Below are positions 9,047-17,679 of a stretch of 64,000 nucleotides of DNA, piece after piece (position 1 is the stretch's first letter; each line of letters begins with the position of its first letter). The translations under genes and the position numbers were made by a program. The notes under the pieces are model-generated. The model did not search any database and was not told the origin of the DNA. It saw nothing but the letters and a program-made list of their open reading frames with translations. This DNA is from Candidatus Poribacteria bacterium (GTDB lineage Bacteria; Poribacteria; WGA-4E; WGA-3G). Location: NCBI GenBank assembly GCA_022825825.1, contig JAJDWA010000059.1, forward strand, positions 1-64,000, in the 5' to 3' direction.

Positions 9047-9949
9047 CTATTCCCTTACAGAAAGCGTTCCATCTCTACTTACACTGACAAGCTGCTGTTT
9101 ATCATCTTCATTACTGCCCCAGAACGCCAATTTCCACACAAAACCTTCTGGTGCGGGTATGGTGGACATGTGCCCCATCGCCTTCACGTTCCATAACCTT
9201 ATTTCTGGGTCTCTCCCGCCGCTCGCAAGAATTTGACCGTCAATAGAGAACGTTAACGCATTTACAGAATCTGAATGTGCGGTAAAGGTTGAAAGAAGAT
9301 GTTTACTGTCCAGTTCCCATAACCGCACCGTGGTGTCTGATCCGCCACTGGCGAGCAGTTTACCGTCAGGTGAAAATGCCAGTGCCAACACTAATCCATC
9401 ATGAGCTGCAGTAGATGACAACTGCCGACCAGTTTCCAATTCCCACACCCGAATCTTACCGTCCGCACCACCGCTGACAAGCGTATTTCCATCTGACGAG
9501 AAGGTTAACGCTCTTATTCTGGCGGGGTCAGCCGTTGAACCGCTCAACATACGTGCTGTCTCTTCATTCCACGCGGTCAATGGTACACCGTCTGGAGATG
9601 ATGCTAACACATTCACTAAACTTGATGATTCACCCGCGAGGGTTGCTATTTCGTTAGCGGTCTCTGTGTCCCATAGTCGGAGGGTACTGTCCTCACTTGC
9701 ACTGGCGAGGGTGCGATTATCTGAGGCGAACGCAACTGCACGTACCCTATCTAAATGTCCTGCGAGCATAGCGATTTGTGCGTCATTGGATAGATCGTAT
9801 ACCCAGATTCTATCGTCACCGCCCGCAGCAAGTCGCGATCCGTCTGGTGAAAACGCGATTTCGGTTATCTGCTTTTTATTGAGTCTTTCCTTAAGACCTT
9901 GTGGTAATTCGGTTTGTGTGCAATTGTTAAACAATTCGGTGTTATTCAT
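9047..9949 (-). CDS. WD40 repeat protein
   Basis: The 300 residues form about seven WD40 blades, recognised by repeats such as IAFSPDGSRLAAGGDDRIWVY, LTFSSDGNTLVSGGADGKIRVWE and LAFSPDGKLLASGGSDTTVRLWE. This would make one beta-propeller. There is no signal peptide, transmembrane segment or extra catalytic domain, so it is probably a cytoplasmic scaffold, unlike the exported WD40-dockerin protein at 24968. The third blade is weak (ending in NEETARMLSG). A purine-rich AGAAGAGATAAG precedes the ATG. It is convergent with the transglutaminase operon and followed directly by the DUF2283 remnant. Partner and role are unknown. Confidence 0.85.
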   Translation of the reverse strand: MNNTELFNNCTQTELPQGLKERLNKKQITEIAFSPDGSRLAAGGDDRIWVYDLSNDAQIAMLAGHLDRVRAVAFASDNRTLASASEDSTLRLWDTETANEIATLAGESSSLVNVLASSPDGVPLTAWNEETARMLSGSTADPARIRALTFSSDGNTLVSGGADGKIRVWELETGRQLSSTAAHDGLVLALAFSPDGKLLASGGSDTTVRLWELDSKHLLSTFTAHSDSVNALTFSIDGQILASGGRDPEIRLWNVKAMGHMSTIPAPEGFVWKLAFWGSNEDDKQQLVSVSRDGTLSVRE

Positions 9950-10442
9950 CTTATCTCTTCTGATTATCTATATTATGGTGATTTCTAAAATTTAATATAC
10001 ACTTCCACCGCACGGTAGGCGAGGTTTCCTAACCTTGCCAGGGCAGCAGTGTATAAATAGATCTAAAATCTACCATAAGTGAGATCGGGACAAGCAATTT
10101 TGGAAACGGTAGGAGCGGTTTCCTAACCGCTCCGCGTCAAACACAAAACCCGTCTGTGCTGGTGGTTGGGAAACTGATCCTACCGTGGTGATGAAAGTCC
10201 AATTCAAAACATTAAGAACTTATATCTCTTATCCTCAACTCCCGACTTTTTTCTGCATAATGCGGCTTACTTGGCAGAAATTATAACACATTCTGCTGAT
10301 AAGATTCAACTGAATTCTATGTACCAGGTATGTTAGTTTTCAAAAACCTATGCGACTTTCATTACAGTGCCAAATCAACATCTGATCCGCTTGTAGCGTT
10401 AGCGAAACACAGGGATTCCTATCAAAAAGGAAAATGTTTTCG
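9950..10442. other. Gene-free stretch with repeat hairpins
   Basis: No supportable gene lies between the divergent WD40 and pectate lyase genes. At 10113-10132 there is a perfect hairpin, GAGCGGTT-TCCT-AACCGCTC, part of the GGTAGG(N)GCGGTTTCCTAACC motif recurring through the window (also about 10012, 21451, 33090, 46425 and 61210). Nothing else was identified. Confidence 0.6.
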
Positions 10443-10471
10443 TTGACACGCTTAAAAAAATAAGGTATACT
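10443..10471 (+). promoter_or_regulatory. Sigma70-type promoter for the pectate lyase gene
   Basis: TTGACA (10443-10448) and TATACT (10466-10471) are separated by 17 bases, close to the sigma70 consensus. Transcription would start near 10478 and give a leader of about 180 nt before the pectate lyase ATG at 10660. No operator or riboswitch fold was recognised in that leader. Confidence 0.65.
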
Positions 10472-10659
10472 GAATTTATGTAAAACGTGAACTTGATAAA
10501 GGAATGTTGTAGCGCAAACCGAACAGTTTATCGGACAAGGTTCAAAAAATGGATGACGATCGAAAATATCTATTTTCAAACTCAGGTTAGCATAAATTAA
10601 CGTGCGCTCAACTTAAACATGTAATGAATCAACCTGAATGCTAACGAAAGGGTACCTTC

Positions 10660-11706
10660 ATGAAATTACAACTCGTTATCATCTGCGTCTTGTGCCTTTT
10701 GCTTCTGTCATCTTCCGATGCAACCGTCCCTTCTCGATATGCGAAGCAATCCGCGGAATGGTTTCAGAGCGAGGAAGGCCGCCGCATTGCCGACAACGTC
10801 CTCACGTGGCAGACACCGCACGGCAGTTGGCCAAAGAATCGAGACACAGCATCTGAGCCGTTTGATGGTAAAAGTAGCGATCTGCGCGGAACGTTTGATA
10901 ACAGTGCCACCATTGGCGAACTAAGGTTTCTGGCTCGTGCGTTTCGCGCGACAAACGAGCCGCGCTACCGACAGGCATTTCTCAAAGGTCTTTCTCATAT
11001 CCTTGAAGCGCAATACCCGAATGGCGGGTGGCCTCAGTTTTATCCGCTACGCAAAGGCTACCATCGCCACATCACGTTCAATGACAATGTGATGGTGCGA
11101 ATTCTTGAACTTCTCCGAGATGTTTCTGAATCTTCCGATTATGGGTTCCTGAAAACAGAGTATCACGCTAAGGCTAAAGCTGCTGTAACCAAGGGCATTG
11201 ACTGCATTCTGCGCACACAGATCAAACAGGACGGTAAACTCACCGCTTGGTGTGCACAGCATGACGAAAAGACGCTTGAACCTGCGTGGGCGCGTTCCTA
11301 TGAGCCGCCATCAATCTCAGGTGCCGAAAGTGTGGGTGTCGTGCGTTTCCTGATGTCAGTCGAAGAACCCACACCGGCAATCATCACCGCTGTCGAAGGG
11401 GCTGTCGAGTGGTTCAAGGGTGCCGCAATTCACGGCATCCGCTTAGAGAAGTTCACTGACGCAGAGGGACAGGAGGATAAACGGGTCGTGGCGGATACCG
11501 ACGCTGGGCTGCTCTGGGCGCGTTTCTACGAGATCGGCAGCAATCGTCCAATCTTTCTCGATCGTGACTCCGTGGTCCGCTACTCGTTCTCCGAGCTCGG
11601 GCAGGAACGCCGCAACGGTTACGCTTACTACGGCGGCTGGGCCACAAGGCTCCTCACAGATGAGTACCCACGGTGGAGAGAAAAATACAAGCTCCCGAAG
11701 AAATGA
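10660..11706 (+). CDS. pelA: Secreted pectate lyase, polysaccharide lyase family 10
   Basis: The 348-aa protein opens with a signal peptide (KLQLVIICVLCLLLLSSSDA, residues 2-21). The rest reads as a PL10 pectate lyase: SWPKNRD, FDNSATIGELRFLARAF, LEAQYPNGGWPQFYP, ITFNDNVMVRILELL, KLTAWCAQHDEKTLEPAWARSYEPPSISGAES and the C-terminal YYGGWATRLL. PL10 enzymes cleave polygalacturonate by beta-elimination with calcium, in an (alpha/alpha) toroid fold. Length matches the catalytic module alone, with no carbohydrate-binding domain. It would act in the periplasm or outside the cell on pectin-like polymers. The gene is single and has its own promoter at 10443. The start is supported by CGAAAGGG about 9 bases upstream. 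Confidence 0.9.
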   Translation: MKLQLVIICVLCLLLLSSSDATVPSRYAKQSAEWFQSEEGRRIADNVLTWQTPHGSWPKNRDTASEPFDGKSSDLRGTFDNSATIGELRFLARAFRATNEPRYRQAFLKGLSHILEAQYPNGGWPQFYPLRKGYHRHITFNDNVMVRILELLRDVSESSDYGFLKTEYHAKAKAAVTKGIDCILRTQIKQDGKLTAWCAQHDEKTLEPAWARSYEPPSISGAESVGVVRFLMSVEEPTPAIITAVEGAVEWFKGAAIHGIRLEKFTDAEGQEDKRVVADTDAGLLWARFYEIGSNRPIFLDRDSVVRYSFSELGQERRNGYAYYGGWATRLLTDEYPRWREKYKLPKK

Positions 11707-11942
11707 CCGAGTGTCCTGCCTGCTGGATTCGCCGTGTAGTGTATGGTTTACTCGGCAGATTGACCGAACTGTTTGCCTTCAAAGACTAAAGAAAAAAAGG
11801 CATTCCGCTGTAAGCGAGGTGGGACTTTATATTTCGCCCTCAACCTAACTGAGCGTTATGTAAACATTTTCATTATCGAACTCACGTTATGTAAAGAAAC
11901 ATTTTTGAAGCGAAACCACTATTATTATGGAGGAAATTTTTA

Positions 11943-12560
11943 ATGACAACATGGTTTAAGCGGAACTGGCTGGTTTCATTTGTTGGCATCTTGATTTTAG
12001 CTCTACTCATCATTACTTTTACGCAAAAAACTGAATCGCAGGATGCTGCAACAACCTACGAAATAGACGCAGTGCATTCATCCATATTATTCCGTGCAAA
12101 ACACCTGGGCGTAAGCTATAATTACGGTCGGTTCAATGAATTCTCAGGGTCAATTGCGATGGACGAAACAGATGTTTCTAAGAGCAAAGTTGAATTAGAA
12201 GTGAAAGCGGCAAGCGTTGATACTGCTAACAAAAAACGCGACCAACACCTCAGAAGCCCCGACTTTTTCAATGTGAAACAGTTTCCTATAATTACCTTCA
12301 AAAGCACAAAAGTGAGTGCTAAGGCAGGACAAGAGAATATGCTGCAGGTAACAGGTGATTTTGAATTGCACGGTGTAAAAAAATCTATTACCGTTGATGT
12401 TGAAATTACGGGAAAAGCGAATTTTCCACAAGTTGGAGAAGTCATCGGATTCCATACTACGTTTGACATAAAACGTAGTGAATACGGTTTTAACTTCGGC
12501 ATGGAAGGTGTCAACGATGAAATCCAAATTACAGTGAGCGTAGAAGCAGGTAAAAAATAG
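11943..12560 (+). CDS. YceI family protein, membrane-anchored
   Basis: The 205 residues contain an N-terminal hydrophobic segment (about 9-26, a signal anchor or signal peptide) followed by a YceI domain. Family features are YEIDAVHSSILFRAKHLGVS at the start, RDQHLRSPDFFNVKQFPIITFKSTKV in the middle and GEVIGFHTTFDIKRSEYGFNFG near the end. YceI proteins are lipocalin-like barrels that bind long isoprenoid or lipid molecules in the periplasm. The ligand here is unknown. GGAGGAAATTTTTA precedes the ATG. It probably starts the three-gene operon with the membrane protein (48-base gap) and the YCF48-like repeat lipoprotein. Confidence 0.88.
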   Translation: MTTWFKRNWLVSFVGILILALLIITFTQKTESQDAATTYEIDAVHSSILFRAKHLGVSYNYGRFNEFSGSIAMDETDVSKSKVELEVKAASVDTANKKRDQHLRSPDFFNVKQFPIITFKSTKVSAKAGQENMLQVTGDFELHGVKKSITVDVEITGKANFPQVGEVIGFHTTFDIKRSEYGFNFGMEGVNDEIQITVSVEAGKK

Positions 12561-12608
12561 ACATTCCTTATTGTAAGTACTACCTACGATAAAACGGAGG
12601 CTTAAGCA

Positions 12609-13511
12609 GTGCTAACTTTGAATCAGTTGTTTTTCAGTATGCTTTTGCCTGCTATTGTGTGCGGCGGAATTTATGCTGTCGTAGTCTACATAAGGGCGTA
12701 CGTTGGAGAAAAAACTCATCTGCTGTGGTTAACTGCTGTTGCTCTCGGTATAGGATATATTGTCGGTTACCTCGGCATAGAAAGGAAACTAACCTTTCTA
12801 CCGATAGAAAGTAGACACTGGCTTTTCTACTTCACGCTTTTTGCCCTTTTCAGCAGTACTTACTGGGACTTTTCCGGTTGGAGACGATTGGTATCACAAC
12901 TGGTCTACTCAGTCGCTTTGCCACGTATACTTTTGAATTCATACTTTCAGTATACTTGGGGAACATTTGAAGGGATCATCTGGTGGGTATGTTTAAGTGT
13001 TGGAATTTTTATTTTTTGGAATATCGTGAAACAGAGTTTTTCTGCGATACCATCATCTAATACTTCCATTCCGTTTATCTATTTTGGGATTTCAGGCGGA
13101 ACCGCCTTAATTATCGCACTATCGGGAAGTGTACGAATTGCGCAACATGCTGGGACATTAGTAGCACTTTTTGCTGTGATTTGGATTCTTACTATTGTTT
13201 TACCGCCTAATATAAAAACAGATTCAAACAACAATTCGCACGTTTTCTCAATTAGCGTATCCCCGGTGATAACTTTCCTATTCGTTGGTATCTGGCTAAA
13301 CGGATATTTTTACGCGGAAGCACCTTCAGCAAGCGTGTTGCTATTAGCAGTATCACCTTTTTTGGCACAGGTTGGACATATACAAACAATTCAGAAGTTA
13401 GAAGATCGAAAATCAGTACTTATTCAAGTAGGACTCATAGCACTATGTGTAAGTATCGCTGTAATTATTGCAGTAGTCCGCTCAGGTTTTTTCGGTGGAG
13501 ACGCTTACTAA
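12609..13511 (+). CDS. Hypothetical multi-pass membrane protein
   Basis: The 300-aa protein is almost entirely hydrophobic, with about eight or nine predicted transmembrane segments (for example residues 4-27, 36-53, 66-83 and 115-135). I recognise no transporter signature or catalytic motif. It starts at GTG, set by GGAGG at 12596-12600. It lies between the YceI gene and the YCF48-like repeat gene with short gaps and strong ribosome binding sites, so the three are probably cotranscribed. A shared envelope role is possible but not shown. Confidence 0.75.
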   Translation: MLTLNQLFFSMLLPAIVCGGIYAVVVYIRAYVGEKTHLLWLTAVALGIGYIVGYLGIERKLTFLPIESRHWLFYFTLFALFSSTYWDFSGWRRLVSQLVYSVALPRILLNSYFQYTWGTFEGIIWWVCLSVGIFIFWNIVKQSFSAIPSSNTSIPFIYFGISGGTALIIALSGSVRIAQHAGTLVALFAVIWILTIVLPPNIKTDSNNNSHVFSISVSPVITFLFVGIWLNGYFYAEAPSASVLLLAVSPFLAQVGHIQTIQKLEDRKSVLIQVGLIALCVSIAVIIAVVRSGFFGGDAY

Positions 13512-13535
13512 CTATTCAATCGGAGGAAAATCAGA

Positions 13536-16500
13536 ATGCAATTCAAGTATCATGATATTTCAGGTAGAAATAATAAGTCACTACATATCGCTCCATATAC
13601 CATCACCTTTATCCTTGTCGCTATGCTCCTTATCAACGGCTGTGTTCAGATGGAAGCGACCCGTAAAGCCGATTGGGAGACAAACTTCACCGATCTACAT
13701 TTTGTTAACGCAAAACAGGGATGGATTGTTGGACTGGAAGGCTTAATTATCCACACAGCAGATGGTGGGAAAACGTGGCAAAAACAGGAAGTAAGAACTA
13801 CAGGCGATTTCAAAGCGGTCTATTTTGCTAACGAAAAAGATGGATGGGCAGTTGGCGATGAAGGTTTAATTGCAACGACTGATGATAGTGGTAGACACTG
13901 GTACATACAGACAAGTGGGTCATCAGCGATGCTGCGCGATGTCTATTTTGCAAATGCGAAAGAAGGGTGGGTTGTCGGCGAAGATGCTGATGTCCTCTAC
14001 ACGAAAAACGGTGGCAAAACATGGAATCGGTATGAATATGTGAGTGAATTTCCACTTAACGGTGTATGGTTCGTTGATGATGACAGAGGGTGGGTTGTCG
14101 GTACTTATGATAGAATTTTTCATACCAAAACCGGTGGTGAATCATGGCAGGAACAGAGTAACCGTTTTGAAGGTGAACGTGACCGATTGATCAATGATAA
14201 CAAACATGTGTTTTTCATCAACGAAAACGAAGGTTGGATTGCTGGGAGTGACGGTTCAATCTTTCATACAACAACTGGTGGTGTAAACTGGGAACGTCAA
14301 GATAGTCGTATTCCACTGATTAATGGTCATGTCAGAGATACGATAAACAGTATCCATTTTACAGATGAAAACTATGGAATTGCTGTTGCGGATGTTGGCT
14401 TCATCACCCGGACAGAAGACGGTGGTGATAACTGGCAATTGATGGAGAGCGGCACAGAAAATAATTTAACAGGAGTTCAGTTTATCACGCAAAAAGAGGC
14501 TTGGGCAATCGGATGGTCAGGTACTATTATGCGTACGACAGATGCTGGTGCAACATGGGAGATGATCAGCGGCACAACAGCGAATGATCTGCAAAACGTT
14601 CAGTTTACCAATGCAAACCGTGCTATTGCAGTCGGTAAACGCGGTACAATGGCAATGACGAATGATGGTGGAAAAACTTGGAACGAACTGGATACAGATA
14701 TTTGGGATGGTATTTGGAACATATATTTTGCGACTGACAAGCACGGATGGGCAGTCGGTGAACGGGGACTTATTATCCATACCAACGATGGCGGGGCAAA
14801 CTGGGAACGTCAAGGTTCCCCTTCAGCGTTTACACTTCGCGCTGTACACTTTATTAACGCCAAAACAGGTTGGATTGTGGGAGACCTTGGGACAATCCTA
14901 CACACAATTGATGGTGGAAAAAACTGGCTGCCACAAATCCCTGTCGGTGATTTTCATTCAATTATGTTAAAAGGCGTATTTTTCCTTGATGAAAAGAGAG
15001 GGTGGGCTATCGGATGGCCGGGTGTATGTATCGCCACAGAAGATGGTGGTTTGACATGGAAACAACAGTCTACTGATACCTTTAATGAACTTTACGCTGT
15101 CTACTTCGTTGATGAAAACATAGGGTGGATTGTGGGGCAATTTGGTGAAATTTTTCATACAAAAAATGGAGGAAAAAACTGGAATATCCAATATAGCCGC
15201 ACACAAGAGAATCTAAATAAAATTTATTTTGCCGATGCCCAGCACGGATTAATCGTTGGTGATAACGGGGTTATGCTTACTACAATCAACGGCGGGAAAA
15301 AATGGGAACTCCAAGAAAGTGGCACCGAAAATGACCTTTACGGGTTGGCGCTTTCACCTGATGGTGTCGTTGCTGTAGGTAAAGGTGGAATAGCGATGCA
15401 CTATACGGTTGAAAAAGCACAATTACCAGCGAAATTACCGCCTATTGCTGAAGAACCAGAAACCGTAGTTGTTGAAGATGAAGCACCTATTGTGCCTGTC
15501 GTTTACCATTGGGATATTATCCGTCAAGCCACATGGCGAACAGATTTTGCCGACACGCATTTTGTGGATGCTGAAAATGGGTGGACAGTTGGGTCTGGTG
15601 GGGTAATTGCCCGTACAACAGATGGTGGAAAAACATGGCTGCCACAACACAGTGGTGTTAGTGAAAATCTGCGTGAAGTCGAATTTACAGATGAAAAACA
15701 TGGGCGAATTCTTGGATCAACCGTTTTACTTCAAACAGCAGACGGGGGAGAAACATGGAATCCGATTGTGAGAACAACGCGTCAGAACCTACCACGTATT
15801 AGTATGATGCAGTTCATAAATGAGAACGAAGGATGGCTTGGTGCATCAATCGGGCAAATCTTGCGGACAACAGATGGTGGAAAAACATGGGAAGTCCAAA
15901 AAACCGGTACAACGAACGCGAGTATCACGGACCTTCATTTTATCAATAGCCAAGAAGGTTGGGCAATTGCCCCGCAACGACGCGATGGCGGATTTATTCT
16001 GCATACTGTTGATGGTGGTAATTATTGGAAAATTCAGGCGAAGACCAATCAGTCGGGGATCGCAGTCCATTTTGATGACGCAAAACATGGCTGGGTTATT
16101 CTCGGCAATGGGAACTCTCTGCTCACTGAAGATGGCGGAGAAACATGGAAACTACGAGCGACTACACGCCCACCGCGCGGCTTGAGACGTATTACCTTCC
16201 GTTCACATACACATGCGTGGGGAATTGGTGGTGGCGGCGCATATATCACTGAAGATCAAGGTGTAAATTGGGAGCTTGTTTCTGTTTCTACGGGAGATAA
16301 TATGTTCGCAATGCGACAACCGCCCCCAGAAACACGTGAAGATTCTGAAAAGGAAGATGTGGAAGATGAAGAATCTACACTACAACCAGAGGAATCGCTT
16401 GTTGATATATTCCAGAGACAGCTTCGGGAAGAGAGACAACGCCCTGGTCGTCTTGCACCTGAAGGCACATTGCCACCAAATGATGAGCAAGCAAGCCCCA

Positions 16501-17579
16501 ATCCAACAACACAACAGCCACCCCCACAACCTGAACGAAGAAGACGGTTCGGACGTGGCGGCGGCGGAATAACCAGCGTTTACTTCCTTGATGCACAGCA
16601 CGCATGGGCAGTTGGAAGTGCGGGCAGCATCTATAATACAACAAACGGTGGGGAAACATGGGAACGTCAGCTTGGTGAACAGCAGCGTAATGATTTTCGA
16701 GAAGTTCTCTTTTTCAATGACAAAATCGGTTGGATAGCGAATAATGATGGCACCTTATTGGAAACGCAAGACGCTGGACAAACATGGGAGAAACTGGCAA
16801 TTCATACTCGTCAGCGCCTTATCGGTATTCACTTCGCCAGTCTTGAACCGAAATGGGGGTGGACAATGCGGAGCGATGGCACAGTTCTCTATACCACTGA
16901 TGGTAATGCTTGGACAGCAGGTGATACACCTGAGCGACCGCCTTTCTTTGAAGGGGATTCCCCCGGTAGATTCTCACTGAACGACGTTGACTTCGGTAAG
17001 TTTTCTGAAGGTTGGGCGGTCGGTAGATTCGGGGACATCATTCATAATAAAGATGGAGGTCCCACCTGGACTCTTCAACGCACCACGACAAACGACATAC
17101 TTATGAGTGTTGACATGAAATTTGCGCCCCTCGGTTGGGCAGTCGGACAAGGCGGTGCTATCCAGCGAACTATAAATGCCGGTGAATACTGGCGATTGCA
17201 CGAGTCCAATACGATTTCCGATCTCAATTCAGTTTCGTTCATCACTAAACGGGTAGGATGGGCGGTCGGACAAGGAGGTCTTGTTCTAAAAACAGTGGAT
17301 GGCGGTTTTACATGGCAACCGAAAATGAGCGGCATTGCCAAAACGCTACATGGTATTACAGCACTGTCCGAACAAGAAGTCTATGCTGTTGGCGAAGAAG
17401 GAACTATTATCCGCTCTACTGATGGTGGCGAAACGTGGGAACAGGAACATACTGATATTGACAACAATCTGTATGTTATTACGCGTGCGAAAAACGGTAA
17501 AACGCTCTGGGTGGTCGGTCAGTGGGGTGTTATCCTCCGCAGAAAATTAGATACGCCCTTGCAAGCGTCAGTTCGATAA
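13536..17579 (+). CDS. Giant YCF48/BNR-like repeat lipoprotein
   Basis: The 1347-aa protein has a signal sequence ending in MLLINGC (Cys36), a probable lipoprotein site. About 26 repeats of roughly 45 residues follow, each pairing a GW(I/A)VG..G.I..T turn with a DGG.TW motif, as in YCF48 (photosystem II assembly factor HCF136-like) and BNR propellers. Repeats fall into three blocks: about 13 (45-615), 6 (660-920) and 7 (1012-1340). They are separated by a Pro/acidic linker (about 620-655) and a long Pro/Glu/Arg-rich linker (about 926-1011) ending in RRRRFGRGGGG. This suggests several propellers on flexible tethers at the outer membrane, a scaffold or binding role (inference). GGAGGAAAATCAG precedes the ATG. 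It is the last gene of the YceI operon. Confidence 0.85.
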   Translation: MQFKYHDISGRNNKSLHIAPYTITFILVAMLLINGCVQMEATRKADWETNFTDLHFVNAKQGWIVGLEGLIIHTADGGKTWQKQEVRTTGDFKAVYFANEKDGWAVGDEGLIATTDDSGRHWYIQTSGSSAMLRDVYFANAKEGWVVGEDADVLYTKNGGKTWNRYEYVSEFPLNGVWFVDDDRGWVVGTYDRIFHTKTGGESWQEQSNRFEGERDRLINDNKHVFFINENEGWIAGSDGSIFHTTTGGVNWERQDSRIPLINGHVRDTINSIHFTDENYGIAVADVGFITRTEDGGDNWQLMESGTENNLTGVQFITQKEAWAIGWSGTIMRTTDAGATWEMISGTTANDLQNVQFTNANRAIAVGKRGTMAMTNDGGKTWNELDTDIWDGIWNIYFATDKHGWAVGERGLIIHTNDGGANWERQGSPSAFTLRAVHFINAKTGWIVGDLGTILHTIDGGKNWLPQIPVGDFHSIMLKGVFFLDEKRGWAIGWPGVCIATEDGGLTWKQQSTDTFNELYAVYFVDENIGWIVGQFGEIFHTKNGGKNWNIQYSRTQENLNKIYFADAQHGLIVGDNGVMLTTINGGKKWELQESGTENDLYGLALSPDGVVAVGKGGIAMHYTVEKAQLPAKLPPIAEEPETVVVEDEAPIVPVVYHWDIIRQATWRTDFADTHFVDAENGWTVGSGGVIARTTDGGKTWLPQHSGVSENLREVEFTDEKHGRILGSTVLLQTADGGETWNPIVRTTRQNLPRISMMQFINENEGWLGASIGQILRTTDGGKTWEVQKTGTTNASITDLHFINSQEGWAIAPQRRDGGFILHTVDGGNYWKIQAKTNQSGIAVHFDDAKHGWVILGNGNSLLTEDGGETWKLRATTRPPRGLRRITFRSHTHAWGIGGGGAYITEDQGVNWELVSVSTGDNMFAMRQPPPETREDSEKEDVEDEESTLQPEESLVDIFQRQLREERQRPGRLAPEGTLPPNDEQASPNPTTQQPPPQPERRRRFGRGGGGITSVYFLDAQHAWAVGSAGSIYNTTNGGETWERQLGEQQRNDFREVLFFNDKIGWIANNDGTLLETQDAGQTWEKLAIHTRQRLIGIHFASLEPKWGWTMRSDGTVLYTTDGNAWTAGDTPERPPFFEGDSPGRFSLNDVDFGKFSEGWAVGRFGDIIHNKDGGPTWTLQRTTTNDILMSVDMKFAPLGWAVGQGGAIQRTINAGEYWRLHESNTISDLNSVSFITKRVGWAVGQGGLVLKTVDGGFTWQPKMSGIAKTLHGITALSEQEVYAVGEEGTIIRSTDGGETWEQEHTDIDNNLYVITRAKNGKTLWVVGQWGVILRRKLDTPLQASVR

Positions 17580-17679
17580 GATGTTTGATATTATACAACC
17601 ACCGTAAAACTGTCTCAAGACTTACACACAATTAGAACGGATCCTAACCAGTAAAAGCATGTAACGATCCGGGAATACT

